Shown piece by piece: positions 1 to 8,387 of a stretch of 64,000 bases of DNA. Below the pieces are notes generated by a model that was given only the letters and a program-made list of their open reading frames with translations, was not told the origin of the DNA and ran no database searches. The DNA is from Natronobiforma cellulositropha. Its GTDB lineage: Archaea > Halobacteriota > Halobacteria > Halobacteriales > Natrialbaceae. The stretch is taken from NCBI RefSeq assembly GCF_025629245.1, contig NZ_JANZXN010000020.1, positions 54,376 to 118,375 on the forward strand. The letters run 5' to 3'. Positions within the stretch are counted from its first letter, which is position 1; each line of letters opens with the position of its first letter. The position numbers and the translations under genes were made by a program.

Positions 1-728
1 GTGGCGAAGCGAACGGCCGCAGGGTCGAGCACGTCGTCGGGTTCGTCGTCCGGGCCGGGGAGGAAGACGTGCTGGCGGTCGGCGTCGGGGACCGCCTCGA
101 GTGCGTCCGCGAAGACGGGTTCGGCGTCGGCGAGGTGAACACCAGCGCCGCTGCCAGCCTCGAGTGACTCCTCGAGGCGTGTTTCTGACTCCGCGATGAC
201 GAGCGCATCCTCGAGCGCACCGGCGACCCGCTCGTCGCCCTCGTAGAACTCGTAGGTGACGCCCGCCGACGTCTCGCGAGCGTCGCCGTCGTCCTCGAGC
301 GTGACGTTGCCGCCGAGGACGGTGATCGGATTCGAGTACTCCGCCTGGTTCTCGACGGCGACCATGGTCGTGATCGACGATTCGTCGACCGCGAAGTCGC
401 CCACGATCGAGGGCGTTCCGCCCATGTACGGGTCGTCAACCTCACTGAGTGTCGATACGTCGAGGGCGAACAGCACGATCTCGTCGCCGAGTGAGGCGGG
501 GAGGTACTCGAGCAACGGCGTGAACTGGTCGTCGTCGGTCTCAGAGGCGGCTGCATCGCCGTCGTCAGCGTCGTCTTCGGCAGCGTCGTCTTCGGCGTCG
601 GACTGACTCGAGTCGTTTCCGGGGGCGGTCGATGCACCGTCGTCCGGTCTCGAGAGACAGCCAGCGACACCGAGGGTGATCGTCGTACCGATACCACCGA
701 GGAGGGAGCGGCGGGGACACTTGTCCAT
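1..728 (-). CDS. Lipoprotein of unknown function (3' end beyond window)
   Basis: The frame is open from an ATG at 728 to the window edge (242 codons seen), so the C-terminus is missing. The N-terminus has basic residues (CPRRS), a hydrophobic stretch and a lipobox VAGC with Cys24, so a lipid-anchored surface protein is expected. A Ser/Asp/Glu-rich linker follows (about residues 25-60), then a soluble domain containing LPASLGDEIVLFALDVS and short beta-rich segments. I do not recognise the domain. A TATA-like box on the minus strand (about 753-759) lies 25-31 nt upstream of the start, consistent with leaderless transcription. Nothing nearby points to a function. Confidence 0.7.
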   Translation of the reverse strand, partial: MDKCPRRSLLGGIGTTITLGVAGCLSRPDDGASTAPGNDSSQSDAEDDAAEDDADDGDAAASETDDDQFTPLLEYLPASLGDEIVLFALDVSTLSEVDDPYMGGTPSIVGDFAVDESSITTMVAVENQAEYSNPITVLGGNVTLEDDGDARETSAGVTYEFYEGDERVAGALEDALVIAESETRLEESLEAGSGAGVHLADAEPVFADALEAVPDADRQHVFLPGPDDEPDDVLDPAAVRFA

Positions 729-815
729 GCGTGATAGTTCAACCGTCCGACTATTAATCCGTCGATCCACTGGCAACACGGTGTGGAAAGTGAGAGACGG
801 GACGGACAGAACGGA

Positions 816-2339
816 TCAGTCGTCGGCGGAGAGGTCCGGGCGGTAGGCCCGACTGATCGCCTTCCACTTGCCGGTCGCGAAGCGGTGGTAGTTGATCGCC
901 GCGGGCACCGCGGTCTCGGCGACGAACGCCAGGTAGAGACCGGTGATGCCGAGTGCTGGAATCGAGAACCCGCCGACGAGCGGGACCGCGACACCGCCGA
1001 GGTACGGCAGGGATACGGAGACCGGAATCGAGAGACCGACCGCGCCGAGGTACGCGATGGGAATCGAACAGCCGAACATGCCGAGCGCCTGGCTGTAGAA
1101 GATCCAGTTGGTGTCGCCACTGGCCTCGAGTGCGCCCCCTGCTGCGGCGTCGACGCCCTTGAAGACGACGGCGAAACAGGCCGCCCAGACGAGCGAGACG
1201 GCGATGGGAATCGACGGGTCGCTGGGATCGCCGACGAAGCCGCTCACGATCTGTTCGGCGAAGACGAAGACGATGATCGCCGAGACGAGGTAGGTCACCG
1301 CCGCGAAGCGGATGATCTCGCGCGCGTAGCGTTCGGCGTTCGCCTCCGCACCGCTGCCGAGTTCCTGGCCGACGAGGCTCGCGGTCGCGATGCCGAAGCC
1401 CCAGCCAGGGACGTTCATCAGTCCCCAGATGCGCCGGGCGATGACGTACGCCGCGACGGTGTTCTGTCCGAAGACGTCCACGATGGCGAGCATCGGGAAC
1501 TCGGCCATCGTCCAGACGAGGTTTCTCGCCATGACCGGCGTCCCGATACGGATCAGGTCGCGGATGGTCTCGCCGTGGAGGTAGGTTCCCGTCGGATCGA
1601 TCCGTGCGGGAAAGCTGCCGACGACCGGCAGTCGCCCGGTGACGAGCGCGATGGCGAACGTCGTCGAGACGACCGCGTTCGCGAGCACCGTTCCGAGCGC
1701 CGCCCCGACGACACCCATGTCGAGACCGAAGATCAGGACGGCGTTGAGCACGATGTTCGCGACCGCACCGCCCGCACGGAGCACCATCGGCGTCCAGGCG
1801 TCGTCGATGCCGACGAAGACGCGGCTCCCGATGAGGTTGAGTCCGGCGAACGGGATACCGAGACCGACGATCCGCAGGTAGTCGGCACCGTACTCGATCG
1901 CCTGCTGGTCGTTACTGATCAGCGAGACCAGTTCCTCGGGATAGTGCCAGAACAGCGCCACGACCGGCAGCGAGGCGATCACGACCAGCGCCGTACTCGA
2001 GCGCACCGCCTGGGCGAGTTCGCCGAACGCACCCGCGCCGTAGCGCTGGGAGACGAGCGCGATGGTCCCCCCGGCGACACCGCCGCCGATAGCGAACGCC
2101 AGACCCCAGAACGGCGAGGCGAAGCCGACGCCAGCGATGGCGGCCGGGCCCAGCGCGATACCGACCATCGCGACGTCGACGGCGTTCTTCGACATCCGGG
2201 CGAGACCGGTGACGATCCGCGGCCAGGCGAGGTCCGTCGTCCGGCGCGCCCGCTCGCGGTCGATCAGACCGAGGCGGGCGAGACCCAGTCCGATGTAGAG
2301 GATCGTCAGGCGGATCGGATTGGGAAACCGGTCGAACAC
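816..2339 (-). CDS. MATE-family multidrug/cation antiporter
   Basis: A 507-residue integral membrane protein with about twelve hydrophobic helices arranged as two similar halves, the usual size and layout of MATE (NorM/DinF-like) exporters. Typical features are the N-terminal segment around GLARMSKNAVDVAMVGIALG, the glycine-rich loop AIGGGVAGGTIALVSQRYGAG after helix 2, and the matching second-half segment VMARNLVWTMAEFPMLAIVDV. Members exchange Na+ or H+ for organic cations at the cytoplasmic membrane; the substrate cannot be inferred. A TATA-like box (minus strand, about 2365-2372) lies about 27 nt upstream. It is transcribed alone, in the same direction as the MazG-like gene upstream of it. 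Confidence 0.9.
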   Translation of the reverse strand: MFDRFPNPIRLTILYIGLGLARLGLIDRERARRTTDLAWPRIVTGLARMSKNAVDVAMVGIALGPAAIAGVGFASPFWGLAFAIGGGVAGGTIALVSQRYGAGAFGELAQAVRSSTALVVIASLPVVALFWHYPEELVSLISNDQQAIEYGADYLRIVGLGIPFAGLNLIGSRVFVGIDDAWTPMVLRAGGAVANIVLNAVLIFGLDMGVVGAALGTVLANAVVSTTFAIALVTGRLPVVGSFPARIDPTGTYLHGETIRDLIRIGTPVMARNLVWTMAEFPMLAIVDVFGQNTVAAYVIARRIWGLMNVPGWGFGIATASLVGQELGSGAEANAERYAREIIRFAAVTYLVSAIIVFVFAEQIVSGFVGDPSDPSIPIAVSLVWAACFAVVFKGVDAAAGGALEASGDTNWIFYSQALGMFGCSIPIAYLGAVGLSIPVSVSLPYLGGVAVPLVGGFSIPALGITGLYLAFVAETAVPAAINYHRFATGKWKAISRAYRPDLSADD

Positions 2340-2440
2340 AGGTTACCCGGCCTTGTCCACCGGTGCTAAAAGTCCTTCCAGACGCGGCAGGGACGACCGG
2401 TTTCGATTCGATATACGCTACCGGCACCCACAGTGTGAGA

Positions 2441-2746
2441 CTACGCGCCAGAACCGGGGCTGCCGGTCGCTTCGAGCCGTTCTCGGTACTTCTCGAGCGA
2501 ACACTCGAGCGCCTCGCTCGCGTCGATGTCGAGGGCGTTCGCGACCGACAGCAGCGAGAAGAGCGCGTCGCCCAACTCGTCGGTCGCGATCTCGAGGTGC
2601 TCCGGTTCGGTGCCGTACGCCGTCGACTCGGTGACTTCCTTCGCGAGTTCGCCGACCTCCGAGGCGAGGTCGAGCACGCGGTAGGCTGGCTCACTCTCGA
2701 GGTCGTACTCGGCGAAGAAGTCGGCGACTGCATCCTGTTCGTCCAT
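2441..2746 (-). CDS. MazG-like nucleotide pyrophosphohydrolase
   Basis: A 101-residue all-alpha protein. SEVGELAKEV and ATDELGDALFSLL match the EExxE and ExxD metal-binding pattern of MazG/dUTPase-like NTP pyrophosphohydrolases, which hydrolyse nucleoside triphosphates to monophosphate and pyrophosphate with Mg2+. The ATG at 2746 (MDEQDAVADFF) is chosen over the in-frame upstream start at 2797 because a T-rich box (about 2770-2777) sits 24-31 nt upstream, a leaderless spacing, and the upstream extension has no conserved character. It may be a house-cleaning enzyme; the substrate is unknown. Confidence 0.8.
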   Translation of the reverse strand: MDEQDAVADFFAEYDLESEPAYRVLDLASEVGELAKEVTESTAYGTEPEHLEIATDELGDALFSLLSVANALDIDASEALECSLEKYRERLEATGSPGSGA

Positions 2747-2815
2747 AGGCGATACGAGTCGGCCGTGTGAGAAAAATCGTCCGCTACACGAGCGCACTCC
2801 TGCCGACGACCGGCG

Positions 2816-3214
2816 TCACTCGACGACGAGGACGGGCACCGAGGCGGCGTCCGAGACGCGCTCTGAGACCCGGCCACGGAGGAAGCGCTCGAGACCCCGG
2901 TTGCGGCCCATGACGATGAGGTCGACGTCGTGGTCCGTAGCGTAGGTCAGGATCGCCCGGGTACGGAGCCCGTGAGTGACGCTCGTCTCGGTGGCGACGC
3001 CAGCGGCGCTCGCCCGGTCGGCGACGTGAGAGACGGCCCGCTCACCGATCGACTCGAGGTCTTCGAAGTCGATACCCGGAGCCAACGCCGCCGAGTTGAT
3101 CACGTAGAGGACGTAGAGCGTCGCGTCGTGGACGTTCGCGAGACCGATCGCCTCTTCGATGGCCCGTTCGGTGTGCTCGCGGCCGTCGGTCGGGACGAGA
3201 ATCCGATCGTACAT
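2816..3214 (-). CDS. UspA-family universal stress protein
   Basis: 132 residues with the alpha/beta Usp fold: MYDRILVPTDGREHTERAIEE at the N-terminus and a C-terminal VDLIVMGRNRGLERFLRGRVSERV segment. The usual G-2x-G-9x-G-S/T nucleotide-binding signature is degenerate here (GRNRG then RGRVS), so ATP binding is less certain than for its divergent neighbour. The start at 3214 is chosen because it gives the standard Usp N-terminus; the longer frame to 3397 would run into the divergent gene. It is divergently transcribed from the UspA gene at 3303 with an 88-bp shared promoter region. Confidence 0.88.
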   Translation of the reverse strand: MYDRILVPTDGREHTERAIEEAIGLANVHDATLYVLYVINSAALAPGIDFEDLESIGERAVSHVADRASAAGVATETSVTHGLRTRAILTYATDHDVDLIVMGRNRGLERFLRGRVSERVSDAASVPVLVVE

Positions 3215-3302
3215 ACGCCACGGTTCGGGGGCGCAACACAAAGATGTGTTCCGAGCGGCCGCGTGGGATACTGTTATTTCGCCCTCGTTCGAACGGTGGT
3301 GT

Positions 3303-3719
3303 ATGACCATGCGCGTGCTAGTTCCGATCGACGGCTCACCGCAGGCGGGCAACGCGCTCGCGGAGGCGCTCGAGCTCTTTCCCGACGCGACGATCACGCT
3401 GTTACACGTCGTCGACCCGATCGACGGTGACGGCGACGAGAACGCTTCGGTGGCCGCTCACCACGAGTCACAACGCGAACGGGCAGAACGGCTCTTCGAC
3501 GCCGCGAAGAGCCGGGCCGATAGCCGGGAGGCGACACTCGAGACGGCCGTCGTCGCCGGGTCCCCGTGGCGGGAGATCGTCACCTACGCCGACGACCACG
3601 ACATCGACCACGTCGTCATGGGGAGCCACGGCCGAGGCGGTGCGGCGCGGTTCCTCCTCGGGAGCGTCGCCGAACTCGTCGTCCGGCGCGCCTCAGTGCC
3701 GGTGACCGTCATCAAGTGA
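3303..3719 (+). CDS. UspA-family universal stress protein
   Basis: 138 residues beginning MTMRVLVPIDGSPQAGNAL, with the full ATP-binding signature near the C-terminus (MGSHGRGGAARFLLGSVAELV, closing with VPVTVIK). A TATA-like box (about 3273-3279) lies 24-30 nt upstream of the ATG, so a leaderless transcript is likely. The stop codon overlaps a GTG start of the downstream small membrane protein, suggesting co-transcription. General stress role; the ligand and trigger are unknown. Confidence 0.9.
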   Translation: MTMRVLVPIDGSPQAGNALAEALELFPDATITLLHVVDPIDGDGDENASVAAHHESQRERAERLFDAAKSRADSREATLETAVVAGSPWREIVTYADDHDIDHVVMGSHGRGGAARFLLGSVAELVVRRASVPVTVIK

Positions 3720-4012
3720 TCGAGACCAGGACCGAGACCGAAACCGAGACCGTGGACCCCACCGACGAGATCGAAGCCGCCCGCGCGAGGGCTCGAGGGA
3801 GCGACCAGCGGCTCGTGCGCATCAGCCTCGTACTCTGCGGAGTCTCGCTCGCCTTCGTCGGCGTCGCCATCGGGTCGTTCGTCGTCGCGACCACGGGAGA
3901 CACAGCCGGGAGCGCAGGGAGCGTCTACGCCGCCCTCGGCGCGCTGTTCGGCGCCGTCGGCGTCGTCGGAACGGTGCTGTTCGGGGGTCTCGTCCTCCTC
4001 CGGCGAGACTAG
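3716..4012 (+). CDS. Small two-helix membrane protein
   Basis: Begins either at GTG 3716, which overlaps the TGA of the preceding UspA gene, or at GTG 3752. From 3716 it is 98 residues: a Glu/Thr/Arg-rich N-terminus (ETRTETETETVDPTDEIEAARAR), then two hydrophobic helices (RISLVLCGVSLAFVGVAIGSF and a Gly/Ala-rich second one) and a terminal basic LLRRD. No family recognised. The overlap with uspA makes translational coupling likely, but the start is not settled. Confidence 0.6.
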   Translation: MIETRTETETETVDPTDEIEAARARARGSDQRLVRISLVLCGVSLAFVGVAIGSFVVATTGDTAGSAGSVYAALGALFGAVGVVGTVLFGGLVLLRRD

Positions 4013-4092
4013 TGGCGTTCCAAACCTAAACTGATGGGTGAAACCGATGGTGGTCGTCCGGTTTCACTCATCAGTCGACGTTTGGGATGGTA

Positions 4093-5853
4093 CTAGCCGA
4101 GCGCCTCCGGGTCGTCGATCCCGTCGGTCTCGAGCAGGGCCAGAATGTCGGCTTCGCAGGCTTGCTGGTTCGGGTTCGTCTCGAGCGTATCGCCGAAGCC
4201 GGGCGTCGCGACCTCGATGTCCTCGAACAGTTCGACGCTGGTCACGATGGGACCGTAGGTGAACTGACCGAACTCCTCGGTGGCCGAGATGGTCCGCTCG
4301 CCCGAGACGGGACCGACCGGTTCGGTGATCGTCCCGAGCTGACCCGCCTCGCTCCACCAGATCAGATCGAGGATGACGTCGTCGAACTCGCCGACGACGC
4401 GGACGGTCTCGCAGTCGAGAAACTCGACCGTCGGGTCCGGGTCTGGGTCGGGGTCGTCAGGGTCCGGCTCTGGCTCGTCTGGCTCGTCTGGCTCGTCTGG
4501 CTCGGGGTCCGGGTCGGGGTCGTCGGCCCGTTCTCGTTTCTCCGTCGGCACTTCGTCGGTCGGCTCCTCGTCGTCAGTCTCGAGCGCGCTCACCAGGCGT
4601 GCGAACGCCTCCGTCCGCTCGTCGTCAGTTCGCCGTCCCGCCGCGAGGAGGTCGCCCGCAGCCGTCTCACAGACGCTGGTGACGACGCTCGAGCGGTCGT
4701 CCTCGAAGAACGTGCGCTCGGCCGTCCCGACCCAGCCGCGGTTCTCGCGGGCACCGCCCGCAACGAGGTCGTCACCGTACTCGAGCGCGTCGAACAGCGG
4801 CGTCTCGGGGAGGGTCTCGAGTGCCGTCTGCTCACCGGCGTCGGTGTAGGAAGCCAGGAAGCCGTCGCCGTCGATGACCGGGTCGAACGGCTGGCCGAAC
4901 AGCCGCTGGCCGCGTGGGACGTTCGGGCCGGCCGCACCGACGACGGCGAGTTCGCTCTCGCCGCAGTCGCCGCGGACCAGCACGTCGTAGGCGCGCGTCG
5001 ACCCCGGCGTCTCGAGGGCGAAGCGGTCGTCCCAGTGGACGTCTCCGTCCTCGTCGATGCCGACCACCCAGGCCCGTTCGGCGGTGCCAGGACTCTCGTC
5101 TTCGGGGTCGAAGTGGCCCGCGAGAGCGTAGCCGCCCGGCGTCTCTGTGATCGCGCGAAAGACGTCCTGTCTGGAGGTCTCCTCGAGGTTCCGGTCGGTC
5201 GCCGGATAGCGTCGGTGCCAGTCGACGTCGCCGTCCTCGTCGACGGAGACGACCCAGCCGGCACCACCCAGCATGATGCCGGGCGACTCGATTCCACAGA
5301 GCAGGTAGCCGTCGTCGGTCCGGACGCCGTTGGCCAGGAAGCTGTACGCCGAGGCGTCCTCGAGGTCGGCGAACGAGCGCTCCCAGAGCACCGCACCGGC
5401 CGGATCGATTCGCACGAGACGCGCGATGTAGACCGCGGTGTTGTCGAAGTAGGTCCAGCCGACGAGCAGGTAGCCGTCCTCGGGACCGCCGGAGCCAGCC
5501 TCGAGCGCGAACGCGAGACCGTCCTGTGGGATGGGACCGATGACCTCCTGCTCGAGCGCATCCTGCTGGTCGGGTGAAACGTAGCGTCTCGACCACTCGA
5601 GGTTCCCCTCGGAGTCGAGTTTCAGGGCGAATCCCTGGCTCTCGCCGCTCTCGTCTCGGGCGGTGCCGACGAGCAGCGAGCCGTCGTCGACGCAGCGTGC
5701 GCTCGTGACGGAACTGAACGCGCTGTCGTCGTCGGTCCACTCCCAGGCGGCGTCGGGAAGCGTCCGCCGGTGGGCAGTGACACCGGCTACAGATCCGAGC
5801 GCCGCGACGGTGGCTGCCGAACAGAGAAAGTGTCGCCGGTCGAGTCTCGACAT
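4093..5853 (-). CDS. Tat-exported beta-propeller-like protein with acidic proline linker
   Basis: 586 residues from ATG 5853. The twin-arginine signal has RR at residues 6-7 (RLDRRHFLCSAATVAALGS). The body holds at least four repeated strand motifs of PQQ or delta-propeller type: LDSEGNLEWSRRY, IDPAGAVLWERSF, VDEDGDVDWHRRY and IDEDGDVHWDDRF. These are followed by a low-complexity linker rich in Asp, Pro and Glu (encoded about 4435-4525) and a C-terminal Cys-containing domain starting VEFLDCETVRVVG. The propeller suggests binding or scaffolding at the cell surface; no enzyme motif is seen. A TATA-like box is near 5877-5883. The ORF could be extended to 5961 but the Tat signal fixes the start. 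Confidence 0.75.
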   Translation of the reverse strand: MSRLDRRHFLCSAATVAALGSVAGVTAHRRTLPDAAWEWTDDDSAFSSVTSARCVDDGSLLVGTARDESGESQGFALKLDSEGNLEWSRRYVSPDQQDALEQEVIGPIPQDGLAFALEAGSGGPEDGYLLVGWTYFDNTAVYIARLVRIDPAGAVLWERSFADLEDASAYSFLANGVRTDDGYLLCGIESPGIMLGGAGWVVSVDEDGDVDWHRRYPATDRNLEETSRQDVFRAITETPGGYALAGHFDPEDESPGTAERAWVVGIDEDGDVHWDDRFALETPGSTRAYDVLVRGDCGESELAVVGAAGPNVPRGQRLFGQPFDPVIDGDGFLASYTDAGEQTALETLPETPLFDALEYGDDLVAGGARENRGWVGTAERTFFEDDRSSVVTSVCETAAGDLLAAGRRTDDERTEAFARLVSALETDDEEPTDEVPTEKRERADDPDPDPEPDEPDEPDEPEPDPDDPDPDPDPTVEFLDCETVRVVGEFDDVILDLIWWSEAGQLGTITEPVGPVSGERTISATEEFGQFTYGPIVTSVELFEDIEVATPGFGDTLETNPNQQACEADILALLETDGIDDPEALG

Positions 5854-6497
5854 GGCCCGGCGTTCGACAACCCTCGGTAAGAACATTGTTTTCGTATGCC
5901 TGAGCGTCAGGCGTTTCGAGGGGAGTAGCCGCCGACTACCGCGCGCGTCAGCTACGACCACAGCGTCCGTGACGGAGACGGCTACGGGACGGTGTGAGCG
6001 TCAGCCACCCGGTGTAGGCCGCCCATTCGATCCGAGAAACCGTCTGCCCGGGACGGGCCAGCGCTCGAAGCGGACTCGAGACGTGGCACGGAACACCGGT
6101 CGGTGACGGGTCTCGAGCGGGTACCGTCTTCTCGAAGGAGAGCCGATAGTACAGTAGTGACAGGGTACAGCATCGAACCGGCAGACAATATCAATTTTCA
6201 ATACATATTAGTTCCCAGATTTTTCTCCGAGGCTGCCAGGCGGACAAAGCCCGTCACAGACCAACACAGGCCGCAGGAGCAGCGCCACACCGGCCGAGCC
6301 GGGAGGTCTCGAGGGCGGGACCGGAGACGGGACGGACACCAGTCTCGAAAGTCGGGAGTGCCCTCGAGTGGCGGACTCGGCGGTGAACAGTCACTGGAGG
6401 CGTACCGAGACAGTGATCGTGGCAGAAAGTGAATTTAGTCTGATTGGTGGTAGAAAAGAACAGTGTTCGTATGTGACCGTCGGAACCTGAGCGGCCG
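5854..6497. other. Intergenic region without a supported gene
   Basis: 644 nt between the 5' end of the beta-propeller gene and the 3' end of GH43. It contains the propeller gene's promoter near 5877, an AT-rich patch at about 6180-6230, and a run TAGAAAAGAAC at 6452-6462 that reads as a T-rich tract just past the GH43 stop on the minus strand and may help terminate it. Reading frames here have Arg/Pro-rich, non-haloarchaeal composition and are not called. Confidence 0.5.
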
Positions 6498-7997
6498 TCA
6501 GTCGGCGAGCGGACGGTATTCGAACGCCGTGAACCGTGCGGGTTCCTCACAGTCGCTCCCGTGACCGGTCGCGTAGAGACCGACGTAGACGCCGGTGAAC
6601 CCGCCAGCGACCTCCGTAGAGAGGTAGCGCGTCGACGCGCTCGCGAGGGACGTCCGCGAGCCGTTCGCTTCGAACCCGAACCGGTACGTCTCGGGCGTTC
6701 CCTCGACGGTCAGGTCGACCGCCCCCGCCGGGCAGTCGCGGTCGGCGACGACCGCCGTCGCGTCGCCGATGCGCAGGCGGACGACGACCCGGCGCTCGCC
6801 CTCGCGGCGAGTCAGCGCGAGCGCGTAGTGGTGGCGCTCGTCGTAGAAGAGGGTCAGGCCCGCCTCCTCACCCGCCCGTGGGTCGAACTCGAGACGCGCC
6901 CGGGCGGTACACTCGAGGTGTTGCTGGCGGCGGCCGACGAACGTGACGCCGCGCTCCTCGAGCGTCTCCGGCCCGCCCTCGAGCGAGAGGACTCCGTCGC
7001 CGACGGTGTAGCGCTCGCGGGCGTAGCGGCCGTTCCACTCGGGACCGAGGTCGGTGCCAGCGAAGGGGTCGGTCGTCGTCCAGTCGGCCCTCGGCGCACG
7101 CTCGAGGTCGGTGTCGGGCACCGATAGCTCCGGCGTGATGCGCTCGCCACCGTTGACGACGGGCCAGCCGTCGACCCACTCGACGGGTGCGAGGAACGTC
7201 TCCCGGCCGAGGTGGTGCCAGCCGGGGTAGCCGCCGAACTGACGGATGCCGAGGAAGACGAGCCACCAGGTGCCGTCGTGAGCCTCGATCAGGTCGCCGT
7301 GGCCGGTCGCCTGAATCGGCGTGTACATCTCGCTCACGCCGCGGTGGCTCAGAACTGGGTTGTCCGGGCAGGGTTCGAACGGCCCGTCCGGCCGGTCCGA
7401 ACGGGCGACACAGACCATGTGTCCGGTGTGGGTCCCGCCCTCGGCGACCACGAGGTAGTAGGTGCCGTCGATTTCGTAGAGGTGCGGCGCCTCGGTGTAG
7501 TCACCCGCCAGTCGGTCGGCGATGACGCGCGACTCGCCGAGCGCCCCCGTCTCGAGGTCGAGTTCAGCCTGGGCGATGCCCGCCTCGCCCTCGCGGTAGG
7601 TGACGTAGACGGTGTCGTCGTCCCAGAACAGGTCCGGGTCGATTCCCGGGGCGTCGATCCAGGTCGGTTCCGACCACTCCCCGCGCGGGTCCGTCGCGCT
7701 GACGACGAAGTGGCCGCCGTCTGAGACGTTCGTCGAGATGACGTAGTAGGTTCCGTCGTGGTACCGGAGCGTCGGTGCGAAGATGCCCTCGGAAGCGCTC
7801 GCGTTCTCGAGCGGAAGCTGTGAGGGCCGTGTGAGACAGTGACCGATCGGTTCCCAGTCGGCGAGGTTGTGGCTGTGATACAGCGGAATTCCGGGGGTGT
7901 ACTCGAAGGAACTCGTCGCGAGGTAGTAGTCCTCGCCGACGCGACAGACGCTCGGGTCGGGGTGAAATCCGGGCACGACCGGATTGGAAAACTGCAT
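6498..7997 (-). CDS. GH43 beta-xylosidase / alpha-L-arabinofuranosidase
   Basis: 499 residues from ATG 7997. The N-terminal five-blade propeller starts FSNPVVPGFHPDPSVCRVG, where Asp14 in HPDPS is the expected general base; GIDPDLFWDDD supplies the pKa-modulating Asp and EAPHLYEIDGTYYL the acid Glu. A C-terminal beta-sandwich of about 180 residues follows, as in GH43 xylosidases acting on xylo-oligosaccharides. There is no signal peptide, so it should work in the cytoplasm on imported oligomers. The upstream start at 8069 is rejected because TATAAC at about 8020-8025 lies 26 nt before ATG 7997. A shared palindromic operator candidate lies at 8162-8183. Xylosidase and arabinosidase activities cannot be separated by eye. 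Confidence 0.93.
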   Translation of the reverse strand: MQFSNPVVPGFHPDPSVCRVGEDYYLATSSFEYTPGIPLYHSHNLADWEPIGHCLTRPSQLPLENASASEGIFAPTLRYHDGTYYVISTNVSDGGHFVVSATDPRGEWSEPTWIDAPGIDPDLFWDDDTVYVTYREGEAGIAQAELDLETGALGESRVIADRLAGDYTEAPHLYEIDGTYYLVVAEGGTHTGHMVCVARSDRPDGPFEPCPDNPVLSHRGVSEMYTPIQATGHGDLIEAHDGTWWLVFLGIRQFGGYPGWHHLGRETFLAPVEWVDGWPVVNGGERITPELSVPDTDLERAPRADWTTTDPFAGTDLGPEWNGRYARERYTVGDGVLSLEGGPETLEERGVTFVGRRQQHLECTARARLEFDPRAGEEAGLTLFYDERHHYALALTRREGERRVVVRLRIGDATAVVADRDCPAGAVDLTVEGTPETYRFGFEANGSRTSLASASTRYLSTEVAGGFTGVYVGLYATGHGSDCEEPARFTAFEYRPLAD

Positions 7998-8161
7998 ACC
8001 ACTGCCTTCACCGCCACCCGTATAACTGTCCCCGAGGCGGCAGTCAACGACGCTCGAGGAGACACTCACGGGTTCCGCACGACGCAGTATTCTCCAGGAC
8101 AGAACGTTAGACCCCTACGGCACCTGGTCGAAGCGCCGACAGTGGACTCAGCAGGGACGCG

Positions 8162-8183
8162 ATTACAACCGTACGAGTGTAAT
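8162..8183. promoter_or_regulatory. Palindromic operator candidate, site 1 (GH43)
   Basis: ATTACA, inner ACCGTACGAG, then TGTAAT; the outer flanking G and C extend the arms by one pair. It is one of four copies in the window sharing ATTACA-N10-TGTAAT and an inner pattern with C at position 3, TA at 5-6 and G at 8. It lies about 165 nt upstream of the GH43 start. The binding protein is unknown; the IclR regulator at 26650 is one candidate. Confidence 0.65.
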
Positions 8184-8279
8184 CCACGTCCGTACCGCCG
8201 GCACACACGAGGTGAAGGCACGTAGCCCAACGGGTACCGGGTCGGCTGTAAATCAGTAATGGGGCATGTATGTTTTCTA

Positions 8280-8312
8280 ATACAGAATTCGATTCTGTAT
8301 AGGGGTATACCC
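8280..8312. repeat. Two adjacent palindromes
   Basis: ATACAGAAT (8280-8288) and ATTCTGTAT (8292-8300) form a perfect 9-bp inverted repeat around TCG. GGGTATACCC (8303-8312), itself a perfect palindrome, follows at once. There is no T-run, so a protein-binding site is more likely than an intrinsic terminator. It sits about 75 nt past the FAH-family stop and about 280 nt upstream of GH43. Confidence 0.5.
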
Positions 8313-8387
8313 GTGGTGTGATGCAGATGGAGGGAGTCAGCGACGGCAGGGTCGCACCCAGGGGGTGGAGTAGTTGATGTTGGCCGT

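Larger units (their letters stand above)
7998..8387. other. Regulatory intergenic region upstream of GH43
   Basis: 390 nt between the FAH-family gene's 3' end and GH43's 5' end. It holds the GH43 TATA box (about 8020-8025), the 22-bp palindrome at 8162-8183, a perfect 9-bp inverted repeat at 8280-8300 and the 10-bp palindrome GGGTATACCC at 8303-8312. No gene is supported. Confidence 0.55.

Noticed and set aside
783..2369. A 528-codon open frame on the plus strand
   Set aside because: It is the antisense shadow of the MATE exporter: Arg/Asp-rich, no helices or motifs, produced by high GC third positions. The same applies to the long antisense frames at 4087-5577, 10759-12198, 19392-20642, 20761-22050, 31388-32614, 35114-36373, 39745-41286, 48491-49981 and 52038-53594.
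6103..6550. Small frames in the gap between the propeller gene and GH43
   Set aside because: Arg-rich, overlapping each other on both strands, without TATA spacing or recognisable domains.
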